A stretch of DNA of 64,000 nt, taken from an uncultured Pseudomonadota bacterium. GTDB lineage: Bacteria; Pseudomonadota; Gammaproteobacteria; Methylococcales; Methylomonadaceae. The translations under genes were made by a program, and so were the position numbers. Below the pieces are notes generated by a model. That model worked only from the letters and a program-made list of their open reading frames with translations. It was not told the DNA's origin and did no database searches. This document shows, in pieces, positions 61,674 to 64,000 of this stretch. Each line of letters begins with the position of its first letter. The first letter of the stretch is position 1. Where the stretch lies: contig CAIXED010000001.1 of NCBI GenBank assembly GCA_903918375.1, positions 62,001-126,000 of the forward strand, in the 5' to 3' direction.

Positions 61674-63119
61674 TTAAATAAGCCGTTTTCGCTGGCTAGT
61701 GGACGGAATTGACATCGCCTCGCGGTATTTTGCAATGGTGCGACGAGCAACATTAATGCCTTTTTCATTCAATAAGTCAGATATTTTACTATCGCTTAAG
61801 GGTTTGGCCGGATTTTCATTACCAACCAATTCTTTAATCAGCGCCCGAATCGCGGTTGCTGAACATTCCCCGCCTTCATCGGTGCTGACATGGCTAGAGA
61901 AAAAATACTTAAATTCGATAACACCGCGCGGTGTATGCATATACTTCTGAGTTGTAACCCTAGAAATTGTCGATTCATGCAATTCTAGCTCATCAGCTAT
62001 ATCTCTAAGCACCATCGGTTTCATAGCAATCGCACCATGCTCAAAGAAATCGCCCTGTTTATCGACAATACTTTTAGCAACACGCAACAAAGTATCGTTT
62101 CGACTATGCAAACTTTTAATAAACCACCGTGCTTCTTGCAAATGGTTTTTCATACTGACGTTATCTTGACTATTATCAGCACGTTTAATCATGCCTGAAT
62201 AAATCGGATTTACTCTTAGTTTTGGGGCAATATCAGGATTTAAAGAAACCGTCCATTGACCTTTAAACTTAGCCACAAACACATCAGGCACGACATATTC
62301 AACATCGGTTTCCTGTAATTTAGCACCTGGTTTTGGATCCAAAGTACGAATCAAGGCTAAAACGCCCTTCATTTGTTCTTCGCTAAAACCCACCCGCTTG
62401 ATTAATTTAGCCTGATCGCAACTGGTTAACAAATCCAAATGCTGCCTGACAAAATCAATCGCATCTTGTTTATACGGCGTAAAGTCGGGCAATTGCTGTA
62501 ATTGCAGACCAAGGCAATCGGCTAAATCCAGCGCGGCAACACCGACAGGATCAAAATTTTGGATCATGTGCAACACCGCTTGCACTTCATCAAATTCCAA
62601 ATCCTGTAACTGCTCTTGCAAGCCTTGAAATATCTCGTTTAAATCACAATCCAAATAACCATCAATATTGATGTCATCAATAATCGAGACAGCAATCGCA
62701 TAATCGCGATCAGAAATTGGAATCATCTCCAACTGCCAACGTAGATGATCGCGCACAGTTTCCGAACTGGAACGCATTGATTGGTAATCACTGGCTTCCG
62801 ATGGCTCGCTTAAATCTTCGCCAAGGGTTGAACTGGTGTCATAAACATCTTCCCAACTGACATCGACCGGTAGTTCATCGGGAATATCAGTTTGCGAGCC
62901 TTCGCTAGTGACTTGATCGCTGTTATCAATTTTTTTCTCACGCGGCTCAGTGCTTTGCAAATCATCTTCATCCAACTCCAGCATCATATTTGACTCAAGC
63001 GCCTGCTGAATTTCCTGCTGTAGATCTAAAGTCGACATTTGCAACAGCTTAATCGCCTGCTGCAACTGAGGGGTCATGGTTAGACTTTGGCCAATACGGA
63101 GTTGTAAGGACTGTTTCAT
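61674..63119 (-). CDS. rpoN: RNA polymerase sigma-54 factor
   Basis: 481 aa from ATG 63119, with GGAG seven bases upstream; the tracked GTG lies next to the same Shine-Dalgarno and is less likely. Region I is Gln-rich (LQLRIGQSLTMTPQLQQAIKLLQMSTLDL), region II acidic, the DNA-binding core carries DELELHESTISRVTTQKYMHTPRGVIEFKYFF, and the RpoN box is ARRTIAKYR near the C terminus. Needs an AAA+ activator to open promoters. Confidence 0.98.
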   Translation of the reverse strand: MKQSLQLRIGQSLTMTPQLQQAIKLLQMSTLDLQQEIQQALESNMMLELDEDDLQSTEPREKKIDNSDQVTSEGSQTDIPDELPVDVSWEDVYDTSSTLGEDLSEPSEASDYQSMRSSSETVRDHLRWQLEMIPISDRDYAIAVSIIDDINIDGYLDCDLNEIFQGLQEQLQDLEFDEVQAVLHMIQNFDPVGVAALDLADCLGLQLQQLPDFTPYKQDAIDFVRQHLDLLTSCDQAKLIKRVGFSEEQMKGVLALIRTLDPKPGAKLQETDVEYVVPDVFVAKFKGQWTVSLNPDIAPKLRVNPIYSGMIKRADNSQDNVSMKNHLQEARWFIKSLHSRNDTLLRVAKSIVDKQGDFFEHGAIAMKPMVLRDIADELELHESTISRVTTQKYMHTPRGVIEFKYFFSSHVSTDEGGECSATAIRALIKELVGNENPAKPLSDSKISDLLNEKGINVARRTIAKYREAMSIPSTSQRKRLI

Positions 63120-63131
63120 AATCACTCCAGC

Positions 63132-63857
63132 TTATAAGCTGAATTTCTCACCCAAATAAACGCGGCGCACTTCTTCATTATTAACCAGCTCTTCAGCCTG
63201 ACCTTCAGCAATGACTTGGCCTTCGTTCAAAATATAAGCTCGATCACAAATTTCTAAAGTTTCTCTGACTTTATGTTCAGTGATTAAGATGCCAATCCCG
63301 CGATGTTTTAGATGGGCAATAATTTTTTGCAAATCCAACACTGAAATCGGATCGACACCGGCAAAAGGCTCATCCAATAAGATAAATTGCGGTTCTGAAG
63401 CTAAAGCTCTAGCAATTTCAACCCGACGTCGTTCACCACCCGACAAGCCTAACGCCATTTGATTACGCAAATGACCAATGCCAAATTCAGCCAGCAATTC
63501 ATCAATCATTAACTCGATTTGCGAATTATTTAAATCATCACGCATTTGCAGCACAGCTCGCAAATTATCAGCAACACTCAATTTGCGAAAAACTGAAGCT
63601 TCTTGCGCCAAATAACCAATCCCCAGCCTAGCTCGTCGATGCATTGGGTGATGGGTAATCCGTAAATCATCGAGAAAAATCTCGCCTTTATCAGCTTGAA
63701 CCAAACCGACCAACATATAAAAACTGGTGGTTTTGCCGGCACCATTAGGCCCTAATAAGCCAACCACCTCGCCAGTATTAACCTGCAAACTAACGCCCGC
63801 AACCACATTGCGTTTGTTATAGCTTTTATAAAGATCGTCGGCAATTAGTCGCGTCAT
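63132..63857 (-). CDS. lptB: LPS export ABC transporter ATP-binding protein LptB
   Basis: 241 aa. Walker [18 protein letters not shown], signature [18 protein letters not shown], Walker [15 protein letters not shown]-loop LITEHKV. It powers extraction of LPS by LptFG. The start overlaps no gene and is one base from the lptA stop; rpoN follows 12 bases later. The lptA-lptB-rpoN-hpf order is the classic gammaproteobacterial arrangement. Confidence 0.98.
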   Translation of the reverse strand: MTRLIADDLYKSYNKRNVVAGVSLQVNTGEVVGLLGPNGAGKTTSFYMLVGLVQADKGEIFLDDLRITHHPMHRRARLGIGYLAQEASVFRKLSVADNLRAVLQMRDDLNNSQIELMIDELLAEFGIGHLRNQMALGLSGGERRRVEIARALASEPQFILLDEPFAGVDPISVLDLQKIIAHLKHRGIGILITEHKVRETLEICDRAYILNEGQVIAEGQAEELVNNEEVRRVYLGEKFSL

Positions 63858-63858
63858 A

Positions 63859-64000
63859 TCATTGCGCCTTCTGTGCTGGCTGGGTTTGGGTTTTAGGCTT
63901 AATCACCGAATGAACTCGCTTACCATCAGTACTTGGTTCACCCGCTTTGAGTACGGAATTCTTGGTATCGTATTGAATATAATCACTGGACTGCTTGGCA
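63859..64000 (-). CDS. lptA: LPS transport periplasmic protein LptA, C-terminal part (cut by window edge)
   Basis: The frame is open to the right edge; the stop codon is the complement of 63859-63861. The last 46 residues include [16 protein letters not shown], then [12 protein letters not shown], the standard end of LptA, followed by a Gln/Ala-rich tail. Not in the ORF track because it lacks an in-window start. LptA bridges the periplasm for LPS transport. Confidence 0.88.
   Translation of the reverse strand, partial: AKQSSDYIQYDTKNSVLKAGEPSTDGKRVHSVIKPKTQTQPAQKAQ

Overview
The window is a 64 kb piece of a gammaproteobacterial chromosome with GC content around the mid-40s by eye. The core gene blocks (bamA-skp-fabZ-lpxA-rnhB-dnaE, ffs-dnaX-ybaB-recR, minCDE, and lptA-lptB-rpoN-hpf-rapZ) are typical of Gammaproteobacteria. 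A bd-oxidase/sulfide-oxidation cluster and dispersed palindromic repeats fit a sulfur-oxidising or methanotroph-like (Methylococcales/Thiotrichales) lineage. That lineage is an inference; no gene here proves it.

Layout. 1-2334: end of an ABC importer operon (binding protein, permease, ATPase) plus an exported thioredoxin-fold protein. 2341-4379: yigZ-like gene, an untracked 53-codon membrane ORF with its own promoter and terminator, and purC. 4424-4721: tRNA-Gly and tRNA-Cys (minus strand) with a consensus promoter and terminators. 4727-14656: an anchored hypothetical protein, then a sulfide-handling region. It has a divergent TSUP exporter and a ten-gene plus-strand array: persulfide dioxygenase, TSUP, PsiE-like, multicopper oxidase, CydP, CydA, CydB, CydX, DUF2892, and sulfide:quinone oxidoreductase. 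14657-15018: palindromic repeats. 15019-21149: TolC/adaptor/RND tripartite efflux operon and a cupin.

21186-26294: an AT-richer accessory patch with an XRE regulator, a DUF4234-like membrane protein, a small lipoprotein, a hexanucleotide microsatellite in front of a diguanylate cyclase, and a HAF-repeat autotransporter split by an apparent one-base frameshift. 26497-32194: hslR, a large lipoprotein, a DUF748 (AsmA-like) protein and a small exported protein. 32330-36988: rnr, rlmB, then a second sulfide-oxidising enzyme (FccA/FccB flavocytochrome c). 37088-45411: envelope/lipid A/replication block from which rseP, lpxD and lpxB are missing at their usual positions. 45460-53482: rne (minus), rluC, HAD phosphatase, sppA, 4.5S RNA, dnaX, ybaB, recR. 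53540-64000 (minus): cold-shock protein, a GH17-GT2 NdvB-like glucan synthase, a winged-helix protein, minEDC, mgtE, rapZ, hpf, rpoN, lptB and the end of lptA.

How it works together. The sulfide region can be read as one pathway. SQR passes electrons from sulfide to quinone and makes persulfide; the dioxygenase oxidises persulfide to sulfite; TSUP proteins may export sulfite; and the bd oxidase, which is generally tolerant of sulfide, reoxidises the quinol. FccAB provides a second, periplasmic, cytochrome c-linked route. The most noteworthy points are this unusually complete sulfide/bd array, the possible phase-variable elements (AATTGT repeat, frameshifted autotransporter), the gaps in the lipid A and PTS-Ntr loci, and the small uncharacterised proteins.
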